Shown piece after piece: positions 1-8,105 of a DNA stretch of 25,084 nucleotides (positions are counted from its first letter, which is position 1; each line of letters begins with the position of its first letter). Made by a program: the position numbers and the translations under genes. Source of the stretch: Muribaculaceae bacterium (GTDB lineage Bacteria; Bacteroidota; Bacteroidia; Bacteroidales; Muribaculaceae); the NCBI GenBank assembly GCA_024400895.1, contig JAKSMA010000005.1, positions 1-25,084 of the forward strand, given 5' to 3'. The notes below the pieces were generated by a model. That model saw only the letters and a program-made list of their open reading frames with translations, had not been told where the DNA came from and ran no database searches.

Positions 1-29
1 AAATCACGGAATAATTCCCGATTTTGCGT

Positions 30-74
30 AAAAAAATGAGGAAGAGTGTTGCGCGCGTGGGCGACACTCTTCCT
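30..74 (-). terminator. Intrinsic terminator of trpB
   Basis: Arms at 39-49 and 64-74 (AGGAAGAGTGT and its complement) form a perfect 11-bp stem with a 14-nt loop. Read on the minus strand the hairpin is followed by seven T (30-36). It lies just past the trpB stop codon at 101, so it ends the leftward trpB transcript. Confidence 0.85.
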
Positions 75-100
75 TTGTGTATTAAAACTATGTAATTAGA

Positions 101-1486
101 TTATTCTTGACCTGGACCCTTTGGCAACTTGTCGAGATAAGACTTGATGATTTCGTCGCTTGGAATCACGTCGTTCATAGTCTTTGAGTTGTACTGTTCG
201 TAAGCGTAGAGGTCGAAGTAACCAGTACCGGTAAGGCCGAATACGATGGTCTTTTCTTCGCCGGTTTCCTTGCACTTGAGCGCTTCGTCGATGGCTACGC
301 GGATAGCGTGGCTACTTTCAGGAGCAGGAAGGATACCTTCAACGCGAGCGAATTGAGTGGCAGCTTCAAACACTGCAGTCTGTTCTACTGAGCGAGCTTC
401 AAACATGCCGTCGGCATAGAGTTGAGAAAGTGTTGGGCTCATACCGTGGAAACGGAGACCACCAGCGTGGTTAGCAGATGGAATGAATTGGCTGCCGAGG
501 GTGTACATCTTAGCCAATGGGCAAATCATACCGGTATCGCAGAAGTCGTAAGCATACTTACCGCGAGTGAAACTTGGGCATGATGCAGGCTCTACAGCGA
601 TGATTTGATAGTCGGCTTCGCCACGGAGCTTTTCGCCCATGAATGGAGCGATCAAACCGCCAAGGTTAGAGCCACCACCTGCACAACCGATAATCATGTC
701 GGCCTTGATGCCGTATTTGTCGAGTGCAGCCTTGGTTTCAAGACCGATGATAGATTGGTGGAGGAGCACTTGGTTGAGCACAGAACCGAGCACGTAGCGA
801 TAGCCAGGATTGGTTACTGCCACTTCCACTGCTTCTGAGATAGCGCAACCGAGTGAGCCTGTGGTATCGGGATGTTCAGAAAGAATCTTGCGGCCCACAT
901 TGGTGGTGAGGCTTGGAGATGGAGTAACGTCGGCACCATAAGTGCGCATCACTTCGCGGCGGAAAGGCTTTTGTTCGTACGAACACTTCACCATATACAC
1001 CTTACAGTCGAGATCGAAGTAAGAGCAAGCCATGCTCAATGCAGTACCCCATTGTCCAGCACCAGTTTCGGTGGTCACACCCTTCAAACCTTCCTTCTTA
1101 GCATAGTAGGCTTGAGCGATGGCAGAGTTCAACTTGTGGCTGCCAGAGGTGTTGTTGCCTTCAAACTTGTAGTAGATCTTAGCAGGAGTGCCAAGAGCCT
1201 TTTCCAAGAAATAGGCGCGTACCAATGGAGCTGGGCGGTACATTCTATAGAACTTTTGGATTTCTTCAGGGATGTCGAAGAATTGGGTCTCGTTGTCGAG
1301 TTCTTGTTTATTGAGTTCTTCGCAGAAAATTGGATTCAAATCTTCAAGCGTGAGAGGTTGTCCAGTACCTGGATTCAAAAGTGGTGCTGGCTTATTCTTC
1401 ATGTCAGCACGCATGTTATACCACTTAGTAGGGATTTCTTTTTCGTCAAGATAAATCTTGTAAGGAACTTCTTGTTTCATAATCAT
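101..1486 (-). CDS. trpB: Tryptophan synthase beta chain, TrpB2 type
   Basis: PLP enzyme that condenses indole with L-serine to give L-tryptophan in the cytoplasm. The 461 residues show the PLP-lysine motif SGSHKLN (Lys118) and the phosphate-binding loop GGGSN at about 270-274. The N-terminal YLDEKEIPTKWYN and overall length are typical of the TrpB2 subfamily, which is longer than classical TrpB and usually lacks an adjacent trpA. That fits here: no other trp gene is in the window, and the gene has its own promoter and terminator. TrpB2 enzymes are often proposed to salvage free indole; that role is inference here. An alternative start is Met3 (1480), which gives MKQEVPYK. Both starts lie downstream of the promoter at 1519-1551. 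Confidence 0.95.
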   Translation of the reverse strand: MIMKQEVPYKIYLDEKEIPTKWYNMRADMKNKPAPLLNPGTGQPLTLEDLNPIFCEELNKQELDNETQFFDIPEEIQKFYRMYRPAPLVRAYFLEKALGTPAKIYYKFEGNNTSGSHKLNSAIAQAYYAKKEGLKGVTTETGAGQWGTALSMACSYFDLDCKVYMVKCSYEQKPFRREVMRTYGADVTPSPSLTTNVGRKILSEHPDTTGSLGCAISEAVEVAVTNPGYRYVLGSVLNQVLLHQSIIGLETKAALDKYGIKADMIIGCAGGGSNLGGLIAPFMGEKLRGEADYQIIAVEPASCPSFTRGKYAYDFCDTGMICPLAKMYTLGSQFIPSANHAGGLRFHGMSPTLSQLYADGMFEARSVEQTAVFEAATQFARVEGILPAPESSHAIRVAIDEALKCKETGEEKTIVFGLTGTGYFDLYAYEQYNSKTMNDVIPSDEIIKSYLDKLPKGPGQE

Positions 1487-1518
1487 TGAATTTTTGCTAT
1501 GTTTTTAAATTTCCACTG

Positions 1519-1551
1519 CAAAGATATAAATAAATTTTTAAAATCTGCAAA
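1519..1551 (-). promoter_or_regulatory. Bacteroidetes-type promoter of trpB
   Basis: On the minus strand TTTG (1548-1551) and TATCTTTG (1519-1526) are separated by 21 nt, matching the -33 TTTG / -7 TAnnTTTG consensus of the Bacteroidetes primary sigma factor. The predicted transcript start is 25-30 nt upstream of the trpB start codon. Confidence 0.75.
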
Positions 1552-1791
1552 TAAATTCACGAAAAATAAAAAAATAATCAGAAAATAACGCAAAATGCAT
1601 AGTAATACTGTATAATAATGCATAAAATATGGATATTTGGCATGGTTTGCATATTTTGTCTTAAGTTTTTTTGTGGGTGGGAGCGAGCTGCGCACTTGTG
1701 TTTTGCTTGCTTTTTGCAACATTTAACTAAATTTGGGTCAATATCATTGAATTTTATTGAAATAATAATGTGTAATATCAAATTATAGTAT

Positions 1792-1799
1792 TACTTTTG
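1792..1799 (+). promoter_or_regulatory. -7 promoter element of the DUF2795 gene
   Basis: TACTTTTG matches TAnnTTTG. No good TTTG is seen 19-21 nt upstream, so only the -7 element is claimed. It predicts a leader of about 75 nt before the ATG at 1883. Confidence 0.5.
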
Positions 1800-1882
1800 C
1801 GAAAATTTTTCTGATGAGATGAATCTCCGCTCTTCCGCCAAGGAAAAAGTGAGAAGAATGATAACTTTAAAATTCACATATT

Positions 1883-2107
1883 ATGTATTGGACACTTGAA
1901 TTAGCCACCAAACTTGAAGACGCTCCATGGCCAGCAACCAAAGACGAACTTATCGACTACGCAATGCGCAGCGGTGCGCCATTGGAAGTGATTGAAAACC
2001 TCCAAGAAATAGAAGACGAAGGTGAAACCTATGAATCAATAGAAGACATTTGGGACGATTACCCCACCAACGACGAAGACTTTTTCTTCGATGAAGAAGA
2101 GTATTAA
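1883..2107 (+). CDS. Small acidic DUF2795-family protein
   Basis: 74 residues, strongly acidic, with the C-terminal third almost all Asp, Glu and Phe (DEDFFFDEEEY). The N-terminal MYWTLELATKLEDAPWPATK and the segment around SGAPLEVIENLQEIED match my recollection of a short DUF2795 protein widespread in Bacteroidales. It has no signal peptide or membrane segment, so it should be cytoplasmic. Function is unknown; the acidic tail could contact a basic partner, but that is a guess. It is transcribed alone, with its own -7 box and a strong terminator at 2151. High conservation in the order despite small size suggests a housekeeping role. Confidence 0.85.
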   Translation: MYWTLELATKLEDAPWPATKDELIDYAMRSGAPLEVIENLQEIEDEGETYESIEDIWDDYPTNDEDFFFDEEEY

Positions 2108-2150
2108 TTCTCGCAGAGGTAAAAACCGTTCTTGCTGAATAAAGAATTAG

Positions 2151-2188
2151 CCGAGGAGCATCAGGGCAACCAAGATGCTCCTCGGTTT
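2151..2188 (+). terminator. Intrinsic terminator of the DUF2795 gene
   Basis: Perfect 12-bp stem, CCGAGGAGCATC (2151-2162) with its complement at 2174-2185, loop of 11 nt, followed by TTTG. The T-tract is short but the stem is long and GC-rich. Confidence 0.75.
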
Positions 2189-2265
2189 GTTGTGTGAAAG
2201 ATGGTGTGGGTTGGGGCATGGCTGAGGCGATTCTTCGAGGGGGTTATAGAGGTTGTAAAGAAGCC

Positions 2266-2306
2266 TATAGATATTTATAGATATTTATAGATAGACATTT
2301 ATAGAT
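2266..2306. repeat. AT-rich tandem repeat with 10-bp period
   Basis: The unit ATAGATATTT occurs at 2267-2276 and 2277-2286. It is followed by a degenerate copy from 2287 and another TTATAGAT at about 2299. The period equals one helical turn, so the repeat could be bent or easily melted DNA upstream of the macroglobulin promoter. Confidence 0.6.
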
Positions 2307-2386
2307 TAACTGGCTAATTAAACAAACTATAATTATCTCCACTAAATTTCCACAGAGCCGCTTTTTGGGGGCGTTTTTTGGGGCTG

Positions 2387-2400
2387 GGTTATCTAAGTTT
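2387..2400 (+). promoter_or_regulatory. Distal operator-like motif GGTTATCTAAGTTT
   Basis: One of four copies of this 14-mer in the window. This copy has no TAnnTTTG box downstream at promoter distance. It lies 108 bp upstream of the proximal copy at 2495. Its left flank (a T-run then a G-run) resembles that of the distal copy at 17094. Confidence 0.55.
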
Positions 2401-2488
2401 GAAATGTGCATGGGTGAAAAAGCGAAAAAGCGGCTGTTAAGTGTCTGTTGGATAGGGTGTTGTGAGGGTATAAAAAAGCGCTTGAAAA

Positions 2489-2521
2489 TTTGGAGGTTAT
2501 CTAAGTTTTATTCTATTTTTG
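2489..2521 (+). promoter_or_regulatory. Macroglobulin promoter with operator motif in its spacer
   Basis: TTTG (2489-2492), 21-nt spacer, TATTTTTG (2514-2521). GGTTATCTAAGTTT occupies 2495-2508, inside the spacer, so a bound protein would directly affect RNA polymerase. The promoter of the TPR gene at 17195-17227 has the same layout. It predicts a start near 2528 and supports translation from 2560. Confidence 0.65.
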
Positions 2522-2559
2522 CAGCGTATAACTCTTACGTGTTCAAAAAGCCACAAGAA

Positions 2560-5500
2560 ATGAAAATGAAGTCGAAAATCATATTGCTCGCTTTTGTGAT
2601 GCTTTTCCCTGTGTTGGGGTGGGCTAACGATTTCTCTGTTTTGGAGAAGAGTATGAAAAAAATAGAACGCTCTACCGATGGTGTTTCATCGGCTCTTGCC
2701 GATATGAAGGCAGAGGAGGCTCGGTTGCGTGCGTCGGGCAATTCCGTAAGTGCTGCAATTTATGATGTGCTATTGTGCCAATTGACCTCCGACAGCATAT
2801 CAGCCCATTACCGCAAACTTGCGTTGAGCGATCTCGAGGCATTGGCCAGTGCAAAAGCTAAGCATTACAAGTCGGTGGTGAAGATTTTGCCGATGGGTAA
2901 ATATTTTGCTGACGACATGCTTAGCGTGATTGGCTTTGAACTGGGCGAATATGATTTGCTTCGCAAATATTATTCTTCAAAAGGCAATAGGAATGCCGTT
3001 TTGCTTTGTGAGTTGGAGATGTTGAAACTTAAAAAAGATGGTATCAATAAAGACAACAAGCTGCATGCTCTTGATTCGTTGGCTTCCGTTTGTTCCGACC
3101 GTGATTTGGGATGCGAAATTGCCATTATGCTATATGATTGTCTGCCGCGACAAAATATAAAAGCACGCTATGATTTCCTTACGCAAAATATCACGAAGTT
3201 TGCATCCAGCAGTCGTGTGGCTGTGTTGAAAAACTCTCTTGCAGAACTCACTCAGCCAGTGATGAATGCATATTGCAAAATGGCTTTGCTGTCCACTCAA
3301 GACAGCGTGCACATAGAATATGAGTATAAAAATTTGAAAGGTGCAAAACTGAATTTCTATAAGACGAATCTCTCGGCGATTGAGGTAAATGATTATAATA
3401 AACTTGATAGAGAAAGGGTAGGAATCAGCGGCTTGATGAAGGCAAAACAAATTGTTGACAAGAAGTCGTATGATGTGCGATTCGATGCACACCCCGATCA
3501 ACCTTATGCTTGGTTTAATATGACAAATACTTATCCACCTCTTTCGCCAGGCGTATGGGTATATGAATTGGTACCTGATGTGAAATTGAAAAAAGGGAAA
3601 GGTGCAAATACGGATGGAGCTGTAATTTATGTGAGCGATTTACGCACTGTGGTGCGGTGTGTGAATGCCGACAGTTTACTCGTTACCGTGGTTAATGCCA
3701 TTACGGGTCAGCCGGTGAGTGGAGTGAAGATAGGCAGTACCATCGAAGACTGTTTGGGTGTTACAGATTCGGCAGGAGAACTTGTGGTGGATGATTGTGA
3801 AGGTTATTTCCCCTACACCGACGCGGATAAGGGCTGTCCGCAGTTGGGCTATATTGGGTCCTCTTTTGACTCGCTCGACACAGCAAACTTGCGTGTGGAT
3901 GTGTTCACCGATCGAGGCTTGTATCGTCCTGGGCAGACTGTGCATGTGGCCGCAGTGGCTCATACGAGGGAGAAATCGGGTAAATTCCAAGTGGTTCCAG
4001 GCAAGAAAGTGGTAATTGAGGTGAGAGATGCTCGGTTTCAAAAAGTCGACTCGTTGGTGATGGTGACCGACGACATGGGGGCTGCATCTGCCACATACAC
4101 TATTCCTGCGAATTGCATATTGGGCCAATGGACGCTTCGTAATTCCTATAGCACGTATTTGAATTTTGATGTTGCCGAATATAAACGACCCACATTTGAT
4201 GTAAGGATGCTTCCGTGTTCAGCTCCTGTGGTGCTGGGCGATACTGTGAATCTGAAATGTGAAGCCCGCAGTTTTTCTGGCGCGCCAATCGCTTATGCGC
4301 AGGTGGTGGCAAAAGTTGATTATGAAGTTGTCGGCACGCTATTTACCGATGCCGACGGGATGTTTACCTATCGCATTCCTACAGTTGCCGGTAGTTGGTC
4401 TCGTAGCTGTAATGTTCAATTCTTTGTAACGAGTGCGTCTGGTGAAACGCAACGAGTAGAGAAAATGTTCTGGTTGAGCAACACCGCATTTAAAGCATCG
4501 ATTGATTGCACATCAAAACCACTCCATTACATTGGCAACACAATTGGCTGGGCAACCTTTGAAAAAAGTGAAGTGAAAGGGTTGAAGTTCGTTGTCAATG
4601 CCCAAAATGCGTTCCTCGAGAAGGTGGATGGCGTGGAATATAAGATTTGGAAGAAAGGCGAAGAACAGAATTGCTTCTGCGTGAAATCGGGTGAAGAATT
4701 TTATTGGCCATTAGGCAATGATGTGGAGTGTGGCGAGTTTGCCTACAACTATACCGCCGAACACTGCGACACTTCACAAATCATTTTCACGGTATTCGAC
4801 CCCCTATCCACGAAGCCTTGTGCCGATATGCCTATTTGGCTGAACACTTCTGCTGATGTGTTCAGCGGAAGTGAGCCTGTGACTGTGGCTGTGGGCAGTA
4901 GCATGAAAGGTGTGTGTATGCTCTACAGTGTCAACAATAGGCATCAGATGCTTGAGCATGGGGTGATAGAATTGACCGACACCATCGTTATGAGGGAGTT
5001 TGTGTATCGCCCAGAATATGGTGATGGCATTCAAATAACTTATTCGTTCTGGAAAGACAATCGTTTCTACGCCAGATATGTCTTTATCGATAATGAAAAC
5101 ACGACGAAACTGGATGCGGAGTGGAGCACTGTGCGCGACGAGCTTGTCCCCGGGAGCGACGAGGAGTGGCGTGTGCGTATCACAAACGAAGATGGCTCGC
5201 CTGCGATGGCAAGAATGATTGCCACGATGTATGATGCATCGCTCAACCGCATAGAGCCATTTAAATGGCAAGGCTTGTCCACATATATAACTCATAATAT
5301 AGAAGTGGTCGCCACCAACGATTTAGAGGATTACAATTCTGTACGCCATGTAAGTGGAGATTATAAGACTTTAGATGTGGCACCTTTGCTCTATAGCAGA
5401 ATTAGTTGCGAAACCTTTGGCGTGAAAAAGAGAACCCGTATTCTTGTAGTCGACGAAAACCAGGAACCGGTGATAGGTGCATCTGTGCATATTAATGGCG

Positions 5501-8019
5501 AAGGATACGCTACCGGTTACAAAGGCGAATGTAATGCGATGTTGAAAGTCGGAGATTTGGTCACTGTGAAATATATCGGGTATGAATCTCAAGTTGTTCG
5601 CTATATGGGCTATCCATTGGTCGTTCATTTGTCGCCAAGTGAAATGCTGCTTGAGGAGGTTGTTGTAAGTGGACTTGAAGGAAGGGTAGCAGGCGTTGCT
5701 GTATCAACAAATTATAGAGCCTTTACCCCAACGTCCTTTGGCACTGCTCCAACAATAATGGTGAGAGGAGCCTCTTCTTTGAGAGGAGCCTGTTCTTTTA
5801 CCGGAACATCGACCATGGATGATTCCACCCCCTCTTTGGCTGCCATGCCTTTGCGTGAAAACTTTAATGAAACGGCGTTCTTTATGCCGGCTCTCGCCAC
5901 CGACGCCAATGGTGAGGTGTGCATTCGGTTTAAGGTGCCCGACTGCCTCACCGAGTGGAATTTCAATGCTGTGGCCTACGACAAGAACGTGAGAAATGTG
6001 GATGTCATCAAAAAAGTGGTGGCGAAAAAGAACTTTATGGTGCAGCCTAATATGCCTCGTTTTATTCGTGTGGGCGACGAGGCCACTATCACTGCGCGCA
6101 TTGTCAACACTTGCGAAGCGAATGTTGATGGTATGGCAAGAATCGAGCTGATTGACCCCGAAACAGAACAAGTGGTATTCCGCCAGCAAGTGCCTTTCCA
6201 TGCAGCAGTCGGAGGCGAGTCGGTAGCTTCGTTCGTCTTCAATGTCAGCGAAGCCATGCCGCAGTTGCTCAAATGTAGAATAGTGGGGCAGGCAGGAAAA
6301 ACGAGCGATGGCGAAGTGCATTATCTGCCGATACTGCCGGCAAAAGAACTTGTCACGATTTCAAAACCATTTCTCCATTCGGGGAGTTGCACCAAGCATA
6401 TCAGCCTTCAGGACATGATGCCTGTGAAAGATGGGAAGTTTGTTGTGGAATACACAGAAAACCCGTCGTGGCTGATGATTCAGGCACTGAAAACACTGAG
6501 CGACCCCTCTGATGAGTGTGCTATATGCCAGGCTATTGCCTTTTATTCGCAAACAATAGTTAATGATTTGCTCAATTCGTCGGACGATATTGCCGAAGTG
6601 GTGGCTAAATGGTCGGCAGAAGCCGATTCTTTGAGCCTTGGTAGCAAATTGGAGCAAAATGTGGATGTGAGAAATGTGTTGCTTGAAGAGGCTCCCTGGG
6701 CGATCGATGCCAAAAGTGAAGCCGAATCAAAGCGAAGATTGGCGCAGTTCCTCAATTCCGATGTCTTGGACGGAAAGTCGAAAGAATCGTTAAACAAACT
6801 GCGTGCACTTCAGAACAGTGATGGCTCGTGGAGTTGGTGGAAAGGAATGAAAGGCGATTACAACACCACACTCATTGTGACCACGCTGCTGGTGCGTCTG
6901 TCGGCATTATGTGGCAACCCGTCGGTCGCTGACGATGCGGTGGGCAAAGCAATGAACTATTTGGCAAAGCAAGGTGCGTCGACCGATTATTTGTATCTCT
7001 GTGCAATTGGTGATATGCATCCTGCAGATTCGTTGAGGAAAGATGTGAAAAAGCTGGTGAAAAATCTGAAAAAGAGCGATTTCCGACTTAATGATGTGTT
7101 TACCAACGCCCAAATAGCGATAATTCTTCATCATAATAAAGAAGAAAAGGCGGCGAGGAATCTGCTGCAAAACATTCTTGACTTGAGTGTGTGTGATGCT
7201 GAACATGGTCGCCACTTCGACTCTTATCTTGCCAACTATTCTTGGCTCGACTATAAAATCCCTACACAGGTGATGGTGATTGAGGCATTGAAACTGGTGA
7301 TGCCTGAGGAGAAAACCACACTTCAGGAAATGCTGTTCTGGCTGTTGCAAGAAAAGCGAACGCAGAACTGGATTACCTCGATTGCCAGTGCAAATGCCGT
7401 TTATGCATTCTTGATGGGTAATGACAGCGAAAAATTACAAACAGCCTTGTCGGTAAGGATGAAGGCCGACGGGAAGGTTGTCGACTTATCGCAAGGCACA
7501 GCGGGATTGGGCTATGTGCGTACCGATTTAGATGGTGGCACAAAGGTGTTCAGCATAGACAAAACCAGCGAGGAAACAAGTTGGGGAGCAGTATATGCGC
7601 AGTATTTCCAAAATGCTGCTGAAGTTGCCGACACCGATGGCGATATAATGGTGAATCGCGAAATCATCGCATCTCATAAGGGGGCGTTGAAAGTGGGCGA
7701 TAAGGTGCGAGTGCGTATAACTATCACGTCGAAACGCGACCTCGACTATGTGCAGATACTCGACAAGCGTCCTGCTTGCCTTGAGCCAGTGAAGCAGACG
7801 AGTGGATATGATTGGCGTGGAGGCTATTATTGCAATAGTCGTGATTGTTCCACTGCTTATTTCATATCGATGTTGCCAAAGGGCACGCGTGTGATTGAGA
7901 AGGAATTCTATATCGACCGCGCAGGCACCTACACTTCTGGCACCACTACTGTGCAGTGCGCTTATGCTCCAGAATTCAGTGCCACCGCAAAATCCACCAC
8001 CATCACCGTGCTGCCATAG
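2560..8019 (+). CDS. Alpha-2-macroglobulin family protein with SusC-like insert
   Basis: Very large exported protein (1819 aa from this start). ATG 2560 is chosen because it begins a clean signal peptide (MKMKSKIILLAFVMLFPVLGWA) and follows the promoter at 2489-2521; the frame stays open upstream to 2365. The MG2 hallmark FTDRGLYRPGQ is at about 449-459. The central A2M segment (ENFNETAFFMPALATDANGE) is near 1100, and the C-terminal bait/receptor-type domain ends with LPKGT and YAPEFSA motifs. Between them lies a carboxypeptidase-regulatory-like beta domain (about 958-1028), then a stretch resembling the start of a SusC/TonB receptor plug (EEVVVSGLEGRVAGV, then MVRGASS, about 1029-1080). Where relatives carry the thioester CxEQ, this protein has ECAICQ (1319-1324). 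Family members are envelope proteins thought to trap proteases. It is probably a lone transcription unit. Confidence 0.9.
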   Translation: MKMKSKIILLAFVMLFPVLGWANDFSVLEKSMKKIERSTDGVSSALADMKAEEARLRASGNSVSAAIYDVLLCQLTSDSISAHYRKLALSDLEALASAKAKHYKSVVKILPMGKYFADDMLSVIGFELGEYDLLRKYYSSKGNRNAVLLCELEMLKLKKDGINKDNKLHALDSLASVCSDRDLGCEIAIMLYDCLPRQNIKARYDFLTQNITKFASSSRVAVLKNSLAELTQPVMNAYCKMALLSTQDSVHIEYEYKNLKGAKLNFYKTNLSAIEVNDYNKLDRERVGISGLMKAKQIVDKKSYDVRFDAHPDQPYAWFNMTNTYPPLSPGVWVYELVPDVKLKKGKGANTDGAVIYVSDLRTVVRCVNADSLLVTVVNAITGQPVSGVKIGSTIEDCLGVTDSAGELVVDDCEGYFPYTDADKGCPQLGYIGSSFDSLDTANLRVDVFTDRGLYRPGQTVHVAAVAHTREKSGKFQVVPGKKVVIEVRDARFQKVDSLVMVTDDMGAASATYTIPANCILGQWTLRNSYSTYLNFDVAEYKRPTFDVRMLPCSAPVVLGDTVNLKCEARSFSGAPIAYAQVVAKVDYEVVGTLFTDADGMFTYRIPTVAGSWSRSCNVQFFVTSASGETQRVEKMFWLSNTAFKASIDCTSKPLHYIGNTIGWATFEKSEVKGLKFVVNAQNAFLEKVDGVEYKIWKKGEEQNCFCVKSGEEFYWPLGNDVECGEFAYNYTAEHCDTSQIIFTVFDPLSTKPCADMPIWLNTSADVFSGSEPVTVAVGSSMKGVCMLYSVNNRHQMLEHGVIELTDTIVMREFVYRPEYGDGIQITYSFWKDNRFYARYVFIDNENTTKLDAEWSTVRDELVPGSDEEWRVRITNEDGSPAMARMIATMYDASLNRIEPFKWQGLSTYITHNIEVVATNDLEDYNSVRHVSGDYKTLDVAPLLYSRISCETFGVKKRTRILVVDENQEPVIGASVHINGEGYATGYKGECNAMLKVGDLVTVKYIGYESQVVRYMGYPLVVHLSPSEMLLEEVVVSGLEGRVAGVAVSTNYRAFTPTSFGTAPTIMVRGASSLRGACSFTGTSTMDDSTPSLAAMPLRENFNETAFFMPALATDANGEVCIRFKVPDCLTEWNFNAVAYDKNVRNVDVIKKVVAKKNFMVQPNMPRFIRVGDEATITARIVNTCEANVDGMARIELIDPETEQVVFRQQVPFHAAVGGESVASFVFNVSEAMPQLLKCRIVGQAGKTSDGEVHYLPILPAKELVTISKPFLHSGSCTKHISLQDMMPVKDGKFVVEYTENPSWLMIQALKTLSDPSDECAICQAIAFYSQTIVNDLLNSSDDIAEVVAKWSAEADSLSLGSKLEQNVDVRNVLLEEAPWAIDAKSEAESKRRLAQFLNSDVLDGKSKESLNKLRALQNSDGSWSWWKGMKGDYNTTLIVTTLLVRLSALCGNPSVADDAVGKAMNYLAKQGASTDYLYLCAIGDMHPADSLRKDVKKLVKNLKKSDFRLNDVFTNAQIAIILHHNKEEKAARNLLQNILDLSVCDAEHGRHFDSYLANYSWLDYKIPTQVMVIEALKLVMPEEKTTLQEMLFWLLQEKRTQNWITSIASANAVYAFLMGNDSEKLQTALSVRMKADGKVVDLSQGTAGLGYVRTDLDGGTKVFSIDKTSEETSWGAVYAQYFQNAAEVADTDGDIMVNREIIASHKGALKVGDKVRVRITITSKRDLDYVQILDKRPACLEPVKQTSGYDWRGGYYCNSRDCSTAYFISMLPKGTRVIEKEFYIDRAGTYTSGTTTVQCAYAPEFSATAKSTTITVLP
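5763..5798 (+). repeat. 18-bp in-frame tandem duplication in the macroglobulin gene
   Basis: GAGAGGAGCCTCTTCTTT (5763-5780) is followed directly by a copy with one mismatch (5781-5798). It encodes RGASSL then RGACSF, so the RGASS motif of the SusC-like insert is duplicated in frame. Confidence 0.85.
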
Positions 8020-8032
8020 AGGATGGTGGTGG
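7994..8032. repeat. Perfect inverted repeat spanning the macroglobulin stop codon
   Basis: CCACCACCATC (7994-8004) pairs with 8022-8032 over 11 bp; the 17-nt loop contains the TAG stop (8017-8019). No T-tract follows, so it is not a standard terminator. It may protect the mRNA 3' end or slow ribosomes at termination. Confidence 0.6.
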
Positions 8033-8080
8033 TTGGAAGAAAAATTGGGAGGATTTGGGGAGATTCTCGGTTTTTATTCC

Positions 8081-8088
8081 TAACTTTG
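8081..8088 (+). promoter_or_regulatory. -7 promoter element of the SGNH esterase gene
   Basis: TAACTTTG matches TAnnTTTG and lies 17 nt before the ATG at 8106. A TTTG at 8054-8057 is 23 nt upstream, slightly wide for the consensus. Confidence 0.5.
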
Positions 8089-8105
8089 GTGTGGATATAC
8101 GGATA

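Larger units (their letters stand above)
1487..1882. other. Divergent intergenic region between trpB and the DUF2795 gene
   Basis: 396 A+T-rich bases with no convincing gene. It holds the trpB promoter (minus strand) and the DUF2795-gene promoter (plus strand). Between them is an inverted repeat, AAAATATG at 1624-1631 and CATATTTT at 1650-1657, with an 18-nt loop. It could be an operator or transcript hairpin, but nothing identifies a ligand or regulator. The DUF2795 mRNA leader is about 75 nt and contains a possible 26-codon upstream ORF starting at 1819 that overlaps the gene start; it is not supported as a gene. Confidence 0.6.
2108..2559. other. Intergenic region upstream of the macroglobulin gene
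   Basis: 452 bases holding the DUF2795-gene terminator, a 10-bp-period AT-rich tandem repeat (2266-2306), two copies of GGTTATCTAAGTTT (2387 and 2495) and the macroglobulin promoter. An open frame runs from 2365 into the macroglobulin gene, but its first 65 residues look like translated non-coding DNA and precede the promoter, so it is not treated as coding. Confidence 0.65.

Noticed and set aside
1..29. Imperfect palindrome around CGGAATAATTCCCG at the window edge
   Set aside because: It may be the end of a gene or terminator outside the window, but the truncated context gives no support for a call.
605..1489. Long plus-strand open frames opposite trpB
   Set aside because: They are the complement of a strongly conserved gene and show no family motifs, promoter or sensible composition.
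1483..1781. Minus-strand open frames of 67-79 codons in the trpB/DUF2795 gap
   Set aside because: The sequence is A+T-rich non-coding DNA; one frame runs through the trpB promoter, and the peptides show no recognisable pattern.
1819..1899. 26-codon upstream ORF overlapping the DUF2795 gene start
   Set aside because: No start context or conservation can be judged, and one such short frame is expected by chance.
2365..2559. 65-residue N-terminal extension of the macroglobulin
   Set aside because: It precedes the promoter at 2489-2521 and would bury a clear signal peptide at 2560.
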